A DNA stretch of 64,000 bases from Fodinibacter sp963730365. Its GTDB lineage: Bacteria > Actinomycetota > Actinomycetes > Actinomycetales > Dermatophilaceae. This document shows, piece by piece, positions 39,563 to 48,415 of the stretch; position 1 is the stretch's first letter, and each line of letters opens with the position of its first letter. The notes beneath the pieces are model-generated. The model was given only the letters and a program-made list of their open reading frames with translations. It had not been told where the DNA came from and did no database searches. The stretch covers positions 186,001 to 250,000 of the forward strand of contig CAVSRM010000005.1 in the NCBI GenBank assembly GCA_963730365.1. Direction: 5' to 3'. Both the position numbers and the translations under genes were made by a program.

Positions 39563-41677
39563 GTGGCACAGGACGTCCTGACTGACCTCAAGAAGGTCCG
39601 CAACATCGGCATCATGGCGCACATCGACGCCGGCAAGACCACGGCGACCGAGCGCATCCTCTTCTACACCGGCGTCAACCGGAAGATGGGCGAGACGCAC
39701 GACGGCGCCTCCACCACCGACTGGATGGAGCAGGAGAAGGAGCGCGGCATCACGATCACGTCTGCCGCCGTGACCTCCTTCTGGGAGGGGTCGCAGATCA
39801 ACATCATCGACACCCCCGGTCACGTCGACTTCACCGTCGAGGTCGAGCGCTCGCTGCGCGTCCTCGACGGGGCCGTCGCGGTGTTCGACGGCAAGGAGGG
39901 CGTCGAGCCCCAGTCCGAGACCGTGTGGCGCCAAGCCGACAAGTACAACGTCCCCCGCATCTGCTTCGTCAACAAGATGGACAAGCTCGGCGCGGACTTC
40001 TACTTCACCGTCGACACCATCAAGGACCGCCTCGGCGCCGAGCCCCTCGTGCTCCAGCTGCCGATCGGTGCCGAGAACGACTTCGTCGGTGTCGTCGACC
40101 TCATCTTCCGCCGCGCGCTCGTGTGGCCCGGCGACGCCAAGGGTGACGTCACCATGGGCGCCAAGTACGAGGTCCAGGAGATCCCGGCCGACATGGTCGA
40201 GAGGGTCGAGGAGTACCGCCACCACCTCATCGAGCGCGTGGCCGAGGCTGACGACGCCCTCATGGAGAAGTACCTCGACGGTGGCGAGCTCACCCCGGAG
40301 GAGATCAAGGCCGGCATCCGCGCCCTGACCATCGCCTCCGAGGTCTACCCCGTGCTGTGTGGCTCGGCCTTCAAGAACCGTGGCGTGCAGCCGATGCTCG
40401 ACGCGGTCGTCGACTACCTCCCCTCCCCGCTCGACGTCGCCGCCATGGTCGGTCACGCCCCGGGCAACGAGAACGAGGAGGTCGTCCGCCACCCCAGCAC
40501 CGACGAGCCCTTCTCTGCGCTCGCCTTCAAGGTCGCCTCGCACCCGTTCTTCGGCACCCTCACCTTCATCCGGGTCTACTCGGGTCACATCTCGGCGGGC
40601 ACCCAGGTGCTCAACGCGACCAAGGTGAAGAAGGAGCGCATCGGGAAGCTCTTCCAGATGCACGCCAACAAGGAGAACCCGGTCGAGGAGGCCATGGCGG
40701 GCCACATCTACGCCGCGATCGGGCTCAAGGCCACGACCACGGGCGACACCCTGTGCGACCTGGCCCAGCCGGTCGTGCTCGAGTCGATGACCTTCCCCGA
40801 GCCGGTGATCCAGGTCGCCATCGAGCCCAAGACCAAGGGTGACCAGGAGAAGCTCGGCACCGCGATCCAGAAGCTCGCCGAGGAGGACCCGACCTTCCAG
40901 GTGCACCTCGACGAGGACACCGGCCAGACGATCATCGCCGGCATGGGCGAGCTCCACCTCGACATCCTCGTCGACCGTATGCGCCGAGAGTTCAAGGTCG
41001 AGGCCAACGTCGGCAAGCCCCAGGTGGCCTACCGGGAGACCATCAAGCGCTCGGTCGAGAAGTACGACTACACCCACAAGAAGCAGACGGGTGGCTCCGG
41101 CCAGTTCGCGAAGGTCCAGATCGCCCTGGAGCCGCTCGACACCGCCGAGGGCGAGCTGTACGAGTTCTCCAACAAGGTCACCGGTGGTCGCATCCCGCGG
41201 GAGTACATCCCCTCGGTCGACCACGGGATCCAGGACGCCATGCAGTACGGCATTCTCGCGGGCTACCCGCTCGTCGGCATCAAGGCCACGCTGCTCGACG
41301 GCGCCTACCACGACGTCGACTCCTCGGAGATGGCGTTCAAGATCGCCGGCTCGATGGCGCTCAAGGAGGCCGTCCGCAAGTGCGAGCCGGTGATCCTCGA
41401 GCCGATGATGGCCGTCGAGGTGCGCACGCCCGAGGACTACATGGGCGACGTCATCGGCGACATCAACTCCCGCCGTGGCCACATCCAGGCCATGGAGGAC
41501 ATCAGCGGAGCGAAGGTCGTGCGCGGCCTCGTCCCGTTGTCGGAGATGTTCGGGTACGTCGGCGACCTTCGGTCCAAGACCCAGGGTCGCGCGAACTACT
41601 CGATGGAGTTCGACTCCTACGCCGAGGTCCCCAAGTCGGTGGCCGAGGAGATCATCAAGAAGACGCGGGGCGAGTGA
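39563..41677 (+). CDS. fusA: Elongation factor G
   Basis: 704 aa GTPase that drives translocation and helps ribosome recycling. G1 is AHIDAGKTT, switch I is the KMGETHDGASTTDWM region, G3 is DTPGHVDF and G4 is NKMDKLGAD. Domains II-V follow in the usual order, ending with the domain IV/V segments EYIPSVDHGIQDAM and PLSEMFGYVGDLRS. GTG start with a GACGAGA-type weak ribosome site upstream. tuf follows after 117 bases. Confidence 0.98.
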   Translation: MAQDVLTDLKKVRNIGIMAHIDAGKTTATERILFYTGVNRKMGETHDGASTTDWMEQEKERGITITSAAVTSFWEGSQINIIDTPGHVDFTVEVERSLRVLDGAVAVFDGKEGVEPQSETVWRQADKYNVPRICFVNKMDKLGADFYFTVDTIKDRLGAEPLVLQLPIGAENDFVGVVDLIFRRALVWPGDAKGDVTMGAKYEVQEIPADMVERVEEYRHHLIERVAEADDALMEKYLDGGELTPEEIKAGIRALTIASEVYPVLCGSAFKNRGVQPMLDAVVDYLPSPLDVAAMVGHAPGNENEEVVRHPSTDEPFSALAFKVASHPFFGTLTFIRVYSGHISAGTQVLNATKVKKERIGKLFQMHANKENPVEEAMAGHIYAAIGLKATTTGDTLCDLAQPVVLESMTFPEPVIQVAIEPKTKGDQEKLGTAIQKLAEEDPTFQVHLDEDTGQTIIAGMGELHLDILVDRMRREFKVEANVGKPQVAYRETIKRSVEKYDYTHKKQTGGSGQFAKVQIALEPLDTAEGELYEFSNKVTGGRIPREYIPSVDHGIQDAMQYGILAGYPLVGIKATLLDGAYHDVDSSEMAFKIAGSMALKEAVRKCEPVILEPMMAVEVRTPEDYMGDVIGDINSRRGHIQAMEDISGAKVVRGLVPLSEMFGYVGDLRSKTQGRANYSMEFDSYAEVPKSVAEEIIKKTRGE

Positions 41678-41691
41678 CCGCTAGACTGGTC

Positions 41692-41697
41692 GCTGGT
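41692..41697 (+). promoter_or_regulatory. Possible -10 element of a tuf promoter
   Basis: TAGACT is a good TANNNT match about 100 bases before tuf, just past the fusA stop. No convincing -35 was found. Confidence 0.35.
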
Positions 41698-41794
41698 CTC
41701 GACTGAGAAGTCAACCCAACCAACCCCAAAGACGACGCCACGTCCTGCCCGGTCGTAACGGCGTTCACCTAGTAAGTCCTGAGGAGGACATCAA

Positions 41795-42991
41795 GTGGCG
41801 AAGGCAAAGTTCGAGCGGACCAAGCCGCACGTCAACATCGGCACCATCGGTCACATCGACCACGGTAAGACGACGCTGACGGCTGCGATTTCCAAGGTTC
41901 TGCACGACAAGTACCCCGACCTGAACCCGCAGTTCGCGTTCGACGACATCGACAAGGCGCCCGAGGAGAAGCAGCGCGGTATCACGATCTCCATCGCGCA
42001 CATCGAGTACCAGACCGAGCAGCGTCACTACGCCCACGTAGACTGCCCCGGTCACGCGGACTACGTGAAGAACATGATCACCGGTGCGGCCCAGATGGAC
42101 GGCGCGATCCTCGTGGTCGCCGCCACCGACGGCCCGATGCCGCAGACGAAGGAGCACGTCCTCCTGGCCCGCCAGGTCGGCGTCCCCTACGTCGTGGTCG
42201 CGCTCAACAAGGCCGACATGGTCGACGACGAGGAGATCCTCGAGCTCGTCGAGATGGAGGTCCGTGAGCTGCTCTCGGACTACGAGTTCCCGGGTGACGA
42301 CCTTCCGGTCATCAAGGTCTCGGCGCTCAAGGCCCTCGAGGGCGACGCCGAGTGGGGCCAGAGCGTGCTCGACCTCATGGACGCGGTCGACACCTACATC
42401 CCCGAGCCCGAGCGCGACATCGACAAGCCGTTCCTCATGCCCGTCGAGGACGTCTTCACGATCACCGGTCGTGGCACCGTCGTCACCGGCCGCATCGAGC
42501 GCGGCGTGCTCAAGGTCAACGAGGAGGTCGAGATCGTCGGCATCCACACCGGCCCCGCGGCCAAGACCACGGCCACCGGCATCGAGATGTTCCGCAAGCT
42601 CCTCGACGAGGGCCGCGCGGGCGAGAACGTCGGCCTGCTCCTTCGTGGCATCAAGCGGGAGGACGTCGAGCGTGGCCAGGTCGTCGTCAAGCCGGGTTCG
42701 ATCACCCCGCACACCGACTTTGACGCCAACGTCTACATCCTGTCCAAGGACGAGGGTGGCCGTCACACCCCGTTCTACGACAACTACCGCCCGCAGTTCT
42801 ACTTCCGCACCACGGACGTCACCGGTGTCGTGAAGCTGCCCGAGGGCACCGAGATGGTCATGCCCGGTGACAACACCGAGATGTCCGTCGAGCTCATCCA
42901 GCCCATCGCCATGGAGGACGGTCTCAAGTTCGCCATCCGCGAGGGTGGCCGCACCGTCGGCGCCGGCCGGGTCACCAAGATCAACAAGTGA
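41795..42991 (+). CDS. tuf: Elongation factor Tu
   Basis: 398 aa. G1 GHIDHGKTT, switch II DCPGHADYVKNM and G4 NKADMVDDEE are intact; domains II and III follow with GRGTVVTGRIERG and EGTEMVMPGDN. It delivers aminoacyl-tRNA to the ribosome. The start is GTG with TGAGGAGG upstream, a very strong ribosome site. A 21-bp terminator follows. This is the only tuf in the window. Confidence 0.98.
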   Translation: MAKAKFERTKPHVNIGTIGHIDHGKTTLTAAISKVLHDKYPDLNPQFAFDDIDKAPEEKQRGITISIAHIEYQTEQRHYAHVDCPGHADYVKNMITGAAQMDGAILVVAATDGPMPQTKEHVLLARQVGVPYVVVALNKADMVDDEEILELVEMEVRELLSDYEFPGDDLPVIKVSALKALEGDAEWGQSVLDLMDAVDTYIPEPERDIDKPFLMPVEDVFTITGRGTVVTGRIERGVLKVNEEVEIVGIHTGPAAKTTATGIEMFRKLLDEGRAGENVGLLLRGIKREDVERGQVVVKPGSITPHTDFDANVYILSKDEGGRHTPFYDNYRPQFYFRTTDVTGVVKLPEGTEMVMPGDNTEMSVELIQPIAMEDGLKFAIREGGRTVGAGRVTKINK

Positions 42992-43014
42992 CCTGATGCC
43001 GGGTCCGCCCGGCA

Positions 43015-43060
43015 CGGCCGAAGGGCCCCTGCACCAGCCGGTGCAGGGGCCCTTCGGCCG
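43015..43060 (+). terminator. Terminator of the str operon after tuf
   Basis: Perfect 21-bp stem (43015-43035 with 43040-43060), four-base loop, 24 bases after the tuf stop. It is the longest perfect hairpin in the window. Confidence 0.9.
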
Positions 43061-43123
43061 TCGCCGGGTCGGTGCGCGAAGGGTCCGGATGCCGGGTGGC
43101 GCCCGAGCCCCTCCACGCCCCGA

Positions 43124-43620
43124 TCAGCAGGTCATGGTGAGGTTGGCGGACGAGTCGTCCGGGCGCCCCCCCGTCGTCCGGGCGTTGACGTACACCGTCT
43201 CGGCCGCCCCGCTCTGGTCCGCAGCCAGGACCGTCGTGCCAGCGAGCGTCCCCGTGGCGTTCACGGGCATCGTCACCATGTTCGCGACCGGTCCCGACGG
43301 CTTGTCGTTCACCAGGAGGGGCCAGCGGCTCGGTCCTCCCCGTGGGCCCAACCCTTGACGTCGCTGGTCGTGTCGTCCTGGGAGATGGCGCCGAGGTTGA
43401 GCTGCACCGAGACCGCGTGCTCTGGGATGGTGCAGGTGCCCGCCTTGCCACCCTGGGAGTGCGGTTCGAGAGCGAGGCATCGAAGGTGCCAGATCCTGCG
43501 GTGATCGCCCGGCCGGCGGAGCGGGTGTCGATGATCCGGCACGGCGCGACGGCGTGGAACTCGAGGCCGGTGCCAGCAGGAAGGGCCGGGGTGACGGTCG
43601 ATCCGGTTCTGATACCGCCG
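43124..43620 (-). pseudogene. Frameshifted remnant of a secreted-protein gene
   Basis: On the minus strand one protein-like sequence runs through three reading frames. It begins with GLEFHAVAPCRIIDTRSAGR (about 43620-43465), shifts to GTCTIPEHAVSVQLNLGAIS (to about 43340) and shifts again to LLVNDKPSGPVANMVTMP and a normal stop at 43124. The order PCRIxDTR, CxIPxxAxxVQxNLGAIS, PSGPVANMVTMPxNAxG is a known pattern of bacterial secreted/surface proteins. No start codon or signal peptide is visible, so the 5' end is gone too. Two sequencing errors are an alternative but would not restore the N-terminus. Confidence 0.7.
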
Positions 43621-43711
43621 ATCGAACGAGGGACGGGGGCTGAACGGGGGCACGGCGCGCCACGTGGGCGGTGGTTCGTGGGGAAGGGCGCCCTAGGGTG
43701 TAACGCTCGAT

Positions 43712-43741
43712 TTGGAGGACCACGTACGCCTCTGGCACACT
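43712..43741 (+). promoter_or_regulatory. Putative rpsJ (S10 operon) promoter
   Basis: TTGGAG (43712-43717), an 18-base spacer and CACACT (43736-43741). The -10 is weak at the first base. It would give a leader of about 260 bases. Confidence 0.4.
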
Positions 43742-43924
43742 GATCAGGTTGCTTGGCGTGCTGCGCCTGCCCCGACGGGGCGGACGTAGCCCACCGCGAC
43801 GAGGTATCGAACCGCCGACAACGGCGGGGCGGCTCGTCAGCGAAGTGCCAGGCCCCGGTCTCACCGGGACAGCCGATTAGACGCCGATGCGGGTAACTGC
43901 ATGACGTCGGGCCGTGGAACAAGG

Positions 43925-43949
43925 GCGACACGCCCGACCGCGGGGGTCG
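43925..43949 (+). promoter_or_regulatory. Leader motif shared between the rpsJ and rpsL operons
   Basis: 25 bases that match 38510-38534 at 23 positions: GCGACAC, then CCCGA, then CGCGGGGGTCG. It is 61 bases before rpsJ. It can form a local GACC/GGTC-type stem. Confidence 0.6.
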
Positions 43950-44010
43950 GAGGTCACATGAGACCGGCACCTAGACAGATGGACGGCGAGTAGAGAGACG
44001 GGAACGTCAG

Positions 44011-44319
44011 ATGGCGGGACAGAAGATCCGCATCCGCTTGAAGTCGTATGACCACGAGGTCATCGACAGCTCGGCGCGCAAGATCGTGGACACGGTCACC
44101 CGCGCCGGAGCGACCGTGGTCGGCCCCGTGCCGCTCCCGACGGAGAAGAACGTGTTCTGCGTCATCAGGTCGCCGCACAAGTACAAGGACAGCCGAGAGC
44201 ACTTCGAGATGCGCACCCACAAGCGCCTCATCGACATCATCGACCCGACGCCCAAGGCCGTCGACTCGCTGATGCGTCTCGACCTCCCGGCTGACGTCAA
44301 CATCGAGATCAAGCTCTGA
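44011..44319 (+). CDS. rpsJ: 30S ribosomal protein S10
   Basis: 102 aa, also NusE, the partner of NusG/NusB in antitermination. Typical QKIRIRLKSYDHEVIDSSARKI opening and FEMRTHKRLIDIIDPTPKAVD. First gene of the S10 operon; rplC follows after 10 bases. GGAACG upstream of the ATG is a modest ribosome site. Confidence 0.98.
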   Translation: MAGQKIRIRLKSYDHEVIDSSARKIVDTVTRAGATVVGPVPLPTEKNVFCVIRSPHKYKDSREHFEMRTHKRLIDIIDPTPKAVDSLMRLDLPADVNIEIKL

Positions 44320-44329
44320 GGCTGACGAC

Positions 44330-44986
44330 ATGACCACCACTGCCACCAAGACCCAGAAGGGCCTGCTGGGCACCAAGCTCGGCATGACCCAGGTGTGGGA
44401 CGAGACGAACCGTCTCGTGCCCGTCACCGTGATCCAGGCCGGCGCCAACGTCGTCACCCAGGTGCGCGACGCCGACACCGACGGCTATGCCGCGGTGCAG
44501 ATCGGCTACGGCGCAATCGACCCGCGCAAGGTGACCAAGCCGCTCACCGGTCACTTCGACAAGGCCGGCGTGACCCCGCGCCGCTTCCTCATCGAGATCC
44601 GCACTGCGGACGCCGCCGACTACACCCCGGGCCAGGAGCTCGGTGCCGACACCTTCGAGGCCGGCCAGGCCGTGGACGTGTCCGCCACGACCAAGGGCAA
44701 GGGCTTCGCGGGTGTCATGAAGCGTCACGGCTTCCACGGCGTCTCCTCCTCGCACGGTTCGCACCGCAACCACCGCAAGCCCGGCTCGATCGGTGGCTGC
44801 GCCACCCCGGGCCGCGTCTTCAAGGGCATGCGGATGGCCGGTCGCATGGGCGGCGTGCGCCAGACCACCCAGAACCTCACGATCCACGCCGTGGACGCCG
44901 AGAAGGGCCTGTTGCTGCTCAAGGGTGCCGTTCCCGGCCCCCGCGGCGTGACGGTCCTCGTGCGTTCGGCCGCGAAGGGGGCCTGA
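44330..44986 (+). CDS. rplC: 50S ribosomal protein L3
   Basis: 218 aa, an early-assembly protein whose loop reaches the peptidyl transferase centre. LGTKLGMTQVWDE, then KGFAGVMKRHGFHG and GSIGGCATPGRVFKGMRMAGRMG are the family hallmarks. It starts 10 bases after rpsJ and ends 5 bases before rplD. Confidence 0.98.
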   Translation: MTTTATKTQKGLLGTKLGMTQVWDETNRLVPVTVIQAGANVVTQVRDADTDGYAAVQIGYGAIDPRKVTKPLTGHFDKAGVTPRRFLIEIRTADAADYTPGQELGADTFEAGQAVDVSATTKGKGFAGVMKRHGFHGVSSSHGSHRNHRKPGSIGGCATPGRVFKGMRMAGRMGGVRQTTQNLTIHAVDAEKGLLLLKGAVPGPRGVTVLVRSAAKGA

Positions 44987-44991
44987 CCCGA

Positions 44992-45750
44992 ATGGCTATC
45001 AAGACCCTGACCGTCGACCTCCCCGCGGAGTTCTTCGACGTCCAGACCAACGTCCCGCTCATCCACCAGGTCGTCGTCGGCCAGCTCGCGGCTGCCCGAC
45101 AGGGCACCCACTCGACGAAGACCCGTGCGGAGGTCCGTGGCGGTGGGCGCAAGCCATACCGCCAGAAGGGCACCGGCCGCGCGCGCCAGGGCTCGACCCG
45201 TGCGCCGCAGTTCGCCGGGGGTGGCATCGTCCACGGTCCGCAGCCGCGCGAGTACGCGCAGCGCACGCCCAAGAAGATGAAGGCCGCCGCCCTGCGTGGT
45301 GCCCTCTCCGACCGGGCCCGCCACGACCGCATCCACGTGGTCGACTCGATCTCCCGGGGCGACGTGCCCTCGGCGAAGGACGCAGCCGCGCTGCTGACCG
45401 GCCTGAGCGAGCGCAAGAACATGCTCATCGTGCTCGACCGCAGTGACGTCGTGTCGATGAAGTCGGTCCGCAACCTCGAGAACGTCCACGTCCTGGCCGT
45501 CGACCAGCTCAACACGTACGACGTGCTGTGCGCCGACGACGTCGTGTTCACCCAGGCTGCCTACGAGACCTTCACCGGCGTCGAGGTCACCGCGACCACG
45601 ACCGAGAAGGCCCCCAAGGCTGAGAAGGCCGACAAGGCTGAGAAGGCCCCCAAGGCTGAGAAGGCCGACAAGGCTGAGAAGGCCCCCAAGGCTGAGAAGG
45701 CCCCCAAGGCCGACAAGGCCCCCAAGGCTGATGTGGAGGACGAGAAGTGA
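44992..45750 (+). CDS. rplD: 50S ribosomal protein L4 with a Lys/Ala repeat tail
   Basis: 252 aa. The normal L4 body (about residues 1-204; GGGRKPYRQKGTGRARQGSTRAPQF loop split around residues 50-75) lines the peptide exit tunnel. It is followed by a tail of about 45 residues of EKAPKA/EKADKA repeats encoded by an 18-base tandem repeat. I start at ATG 44992; an open frame upstream only overlaps rplC. The stop overlaps rplW by four bases. The tail is the odd point: it is absent from short L4 proteins and could bind rRNA or be disordered. Confidence 0.96.
   Translation: MAIKTLTVDLPAEFFDVQTNVPLIHQVVVGQLAAARQGTHSTKTRAEVRGGGRKPYRQKGTGRARQGSTRAPQFAGGGIVHGPQPREYAQRTPKKMKAAALRGALSDRARHDRIHVVDSISRGDVPSAKDAAALLTGLSERKNMLIVLDRSDVVSMKSVRNLENVHVLAVDQLNTYDVLCADDVVFTQAAYETFTGVEVTATTTEKAPKAEKADKAEKAPKAEKADKAEKAPKAEKAPKADKAPKADVEDEK
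45604..45729 (+). repeat. 18-base tandem repeat inside rplD
   Basis: Seven contiguous 18-base units of the type GAGAAGGCC(CCC/GAC)AAGGCT. They encode E/D-K-A-P/D-K-A and alternate in a partly regular order, so the array has probably grown by slippage or unequal exchange in larger steps. Confidence 0.9.
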
Positions 45751-46046
45751 GCCAGGGCAAGAACCCCCGCGACATCCTGATCTCGCCGGTCGTGTCCGAG
45801 AAGTCCTACGGGCTGCTGGACGATGGCAAGTACACCTTCATCGTCGACCCTCGCTCGAACAAGACCGAGATCAAGATCGCCGTCGAGCAGATCTTCAAGG
45901 TCAAGGTCGACTCGGTCCACACGATGAACCGTCGTGGCAAGGCGCGCCGTACCCGCTTCGGCACCGGTAAGCGCAAGGACACCAAGCGCGCGATCGTCAC
46001 CCTCCGCGAGGGCTCGATCGACATCTTCGGCAGCGCCGGCGCCTGA
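45747..46046 (+). CDS. rplW: 50S ribosomal protein L23
   Basis: 99 aa; sits at the exit tunnel and docks trigger factor and SRP. RDILISPVVSEKSYGL and NKTEIKIAVEQIFKVKVDSV are typical. The GTG start overlaps the rplD stop (GTGA). rplB follows after 20 bases. Confidence 0.97.
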   Translation: MSQGKNPRDILISPVVSEKSYGLLDDGKYTFIVDPRSNKTEIKIAVEQIFKVKVDSVHTMNRRGKARRTRFGTGKRKDTKRAIVTLREGSIDIFGSAGA

Positions 46047-46066
46047 GGAACGTGAGGAAGACTTAA

Positions 46067-46903
46067 ATGGGTATCCGCAAGTACAAGCCGACGACGCCAG
46101 GGCGTCGCGGGTCGAGCGTGGCCGACTTCGTCGAGGTCACCCGCTCCACCCCCGAGAAGTCCCTGGTCCGTCCGCTGACCAAGAGCGGCGGGCGCAACAA
46201 CAACGGCCGCATCACCACCCGACACATCGGTGGGGGCCACAAGCGCGCCTACCGTGTCATCGACTTCCGTCGCCACGACAAGGACGGCATCCCGGCCAAG
46301 GTCGCTCACATCGAGTACGACCCCAACCGCACCGCCCGGATTGCGTTGCTGCACTTCGCCGACGGGGAGAAGCGCTACATCCTCGCCCCCAAGGGCCTGG
46401 AGCAGGGCATGGCCATCGAGCACGGCCCCGGCGCCGACATCAAGCCCGGCAACGCCCTGCCGCTGCGCAACATCCCGACCGGTACGGTCATCCACGCCGT
46501 CGAGCTCAAGCCCGGTGGCGGCGCGAAGATCGCCCGTTCGGCCGGTGTCCGCGTGCAGCTCGTCGCCAAGGACGGCCCCTACGCGCAGCTGCGCATGCCG
46601 TCCGGCGAGATCCGCAACGTCGACGCGCGCTGCCGCGCGACCGTCGGTGAGGTGGGCAATGCCGAGCAGTCCAACATCAACTGGGGCAAGGCCGGCCGCA
46701 TGCGCTGGAAGGGCAAGCGCCCGACCGTTCGAGGTGTCGTCATGAACCCGGTCGACCACCCGCATGGTGGTGGCGAGGGCCGCACGTCCGGCGGGCGCCA
46801 CCCGGTGTCCCCCTGGGGCCAGGCCGAGGGCCGCACCCGTCGCCCCGGCAAGCCCAGCGACAAGCTCATCGTTCGTCGCCGCCGCTCTGGCAAGAAGCGC
46901 TGA
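46067..46903 (+). CDS. rplB: 50S ribosomal protein L2
   Basis: 278 aa, near the peptidyl transferase centre and needed for subunit joining. The opening GIRKYKPTTPGRR, middle GGGHKRAYRVIDFRR and the C-terminal NPVDHPHGGGEGRTSGGRHP with its conserved histidine are present. ATG with GAGGAAG upstream; rpsS follows after 12 bases. Confidence 0.98.
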   Translation: MGIRKYKPTTPGRRGSSVADFVEVTRSTPEKSLVRPLTKSGGRNNNGRITTRHIGGGHKRAYRVIDFRRHDKDGIPAKVAHIEYDPNRTARIALLHFADGEKRYILAPKGLEQGMAIEHGPGADIKPGNALPLRNIPTGTVIHAVELKPGGGAKIARSAGVRVQLVAKDGPYAQLRMPSGEIRNVDARCRATVGEVGNAEQSNINWGKAGRMRWKGKRPTVRGVVMNPVDHPHGGGEGRTSGGRHPVSPWGQAEGRTRRPGKPSDKLIVRRRRSGKKR

Positions 46904-46915
46904 TAGGAGCCTGGA

Positions 46916-47197
46916 ATGCCTCGTAGCCTGAAGAAGGGCCCCTTCATCGACGATCACCTTCAGAAGAAGGTCGACGTCCAGAACGAAGCGGGCACCAAGA
47001 ACGTCATCAAGACCTGGTCGCGCCGTTCGGTGGTCTCACCGGACATGCTCGGCCACACCCTCGCCGTCCACGACGGCCGCAAGCACGTCCCGGTGTTCGT
47101 CACCGAGGCGATGGTCGGCCACAAGCTCGGCGAGTTCGCACCGACCCGCACCTTCAAGGGTCACGTGAAGGACGACAAGAAGGGACGTCGTCGCTGA
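46916..47197 (+). CDS. rpsS: 30S ribosomal protein S19
   Basis: 93 aa head-domain protein that pairs with S13. PRSLKKGPFIDDHLQKKV and RTFKGHVKDDKKGRRR are typical. TAGGAG precedes the ATG. Its last base is the first base of the rplV start (one-base overlap). Confidence 0.98.
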   Translation: MPRSLKKGPFIDDHLQKKVDVQNEAGTKNVIKTWSRRSVVSPDMLGHTLAVHDGRKHVPVFVTEAMVGHKLGEFAPTRTFKGHVKDDKKGRRR

Positions 47198-47592
47198 TGG
47201 ACACCGACACCACCACCGGAGCGCGGGCCGTCGCCCGCCACGTCCGGGTGACGCCGCAGAAGGCGCGCCGGGTCGTCGACCTCATCCGTGGCAAGAACGC
47301 GACCGACGCCGTGTCGGTGCTCAAGTTCGCGCCGCAGGGGGCGAGCGAGCCGATCCTCAAGGTCCTCGAGTCCGCGATCGCCAACGCCCGGGTCAAGGCC
47401 GAGAAGACTGCGGAGCGCTTCGACGAGAACGACCTCGTCATCGCGTCCGTGTTCATCGACGAGGGCGCGACCATGAAGCGCTTCCGTCCGCGGGCCCAGG
47501 GCCGCGCCGGTCGCATCAACAAGCGCACGAGCCACATCACCGTGGTCGTCGCACCCAAGCCCGCCAAGACCACGAACGGAGGCACTCGCTGA
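47197..47592 (+). CDS. rplV: 50S ribosomal protein L22
   Basis: 131 aa exit-tunnel protein whose loop can be altered in macrolide resistance. ARAVARHVRVTPQKARRV and the tunnel loop region GATMKRFRPRAQGRAGRINK read as wild type, with no insertion or deletion. Overlaps rpsS and rpsC by one base on each side. Confidence 0.98.
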   Translation: MDTDTTTGARAVARHVRVTPQKARRVVDLIRGKNATDAVSVLKFAPQGASEPILKVLESAIANARVKAEKTAERFDENDLVIASVFIDEGATMKRFRPRAQGRAGRINKRTSHITVVVAPKPAKTTNGGTR

Positions 47593-48413
47593 TGGGTCAG
47601 AAGGTCAACCCGCACGGCTTCCGTCTCGGGATCACGACGGAGCACAAGAGCCGGTGGTTCGCAGACTCCACCAAGGAGGGTCAGCGCTACCGCGACTACG
47701 TCAAGGAGGACGTGGCGATCCGCAAGCTCATGTCCGAGGGCATGGACCGCGCCGGCATCGCCCGCGTCGACATCGAGCGCACCCGTGACCGGGTTCGCGT
47801 CGACATCCACACCGCCCGCCCGGGCATCGTCATCGGCCGCCGCGGCGCCGAGGCCGACCGCATCCGCGGGGAGCTCGAGAAGCTCACCGGCAAGCAGGTG
47901 CAGCTCAACATCCTCGAGGTCAAGAACCCCGAGGTGGAGGCCCAGCTCGTCGCACAGGGCATCGCCGAGCAGCTCAGCGCCCGCGTGTCCTTCCGTCGCG
48001 CCATGCGCAAGGGGATGCAGTCGGCCACCCGCGCCGGCGCCAAGGGCATCCGCGTGCAGGTCTCCGGCCGCCTCGGCGGCGCGGAGATGAGCCGCACCGA
48101 GTTCTACCGCGAGGGGCGTGTGCCGCTGCACACCCTTCGTGCGCAGATCGACTACGGCTTCTACGAGGCCAAGACCACCTTCGGCCGCATCGGCGTGAAG
48201 GTGTGGATCTACAAGGGCGACATGACCGCTCGCGAGCTCGCAGCCCAGCAGGCCACCGCGCCGCGCCAGGGCCGTGGACCGCGTCGTGACGGCGCCGACC
48301 GTCCGGCTCGCGCCCGTCGCACCGAGGCCCCTGCCGCTCCCGCGGCCGAGGCCCCGGCCGAGCAGGCTCCGGCCGAGCAGGCTCCTGCCGCCGCGAGCAC
48401 CGAGGAGTCCTGA
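47592..48413 (+). CDS. rpsC: 30S ribosomal protein S3
   Basis: 273 aa; part of the mRNA entry helicase site. GQKVNPHGFRLGITTEHKS opens the protein, the KH domain loop is VIGRRGAEADRI, and the C-terminal domain has GRIGVKVWIYKGD. A tail of about 40 residues rich in Ala, Pro and Glu extends beyond the E. coli end, as in many actinobacteria. rplP starts two bases after the stop. Confidence 0.97.
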   Translation: MGQKVNPHGFRLGITTEHKSRWFADSTKEGQRYRDYVKEDVAIRKLMSEGMDRAGIARVDIERTRDRVRVDIHTARPGIVIGRRGAEADRIRGELEKLTGKQVQLNILEVKNPEVEAQLVAQGIAEQLSARVSFRRAMRKGMQSATRAGAKGIRVQVSGRLGGAEMSRTEFYREGRVPLHTLRAQIDYGFYEAKTTFGRIGVKVWIYKGDMTARELAAQQATAPRQGRGPRRDGADRPARARRTEAPAAPAAEAPAEQAPAEQAPAAASTEES

Positions 48414-48415
48414 CC

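Larger units (their letters stand above)
43621..44010 (+). other. 390-base rpsJ upstream region
   Basis: No coding sequence. It carries a putative rpsJ promoter and a leader with the motif shared with rpsL, listed separately. The remainder shows no feature that I can name. Confidence 0.55.

Noticed and set aside
43342..43743. Plus-strand gene over the pseudogene region
   Set aside because: The translation lacks any known pattern, while the minus strand shows a recognisable though frameshifted secreted-protein sequence.
45561..45920. Minus-strand repeat protein opposite the rplD tail
   Set aside because: It is only the complement of the 18-base array inside rplD; no ribosome site or conserved sequence.
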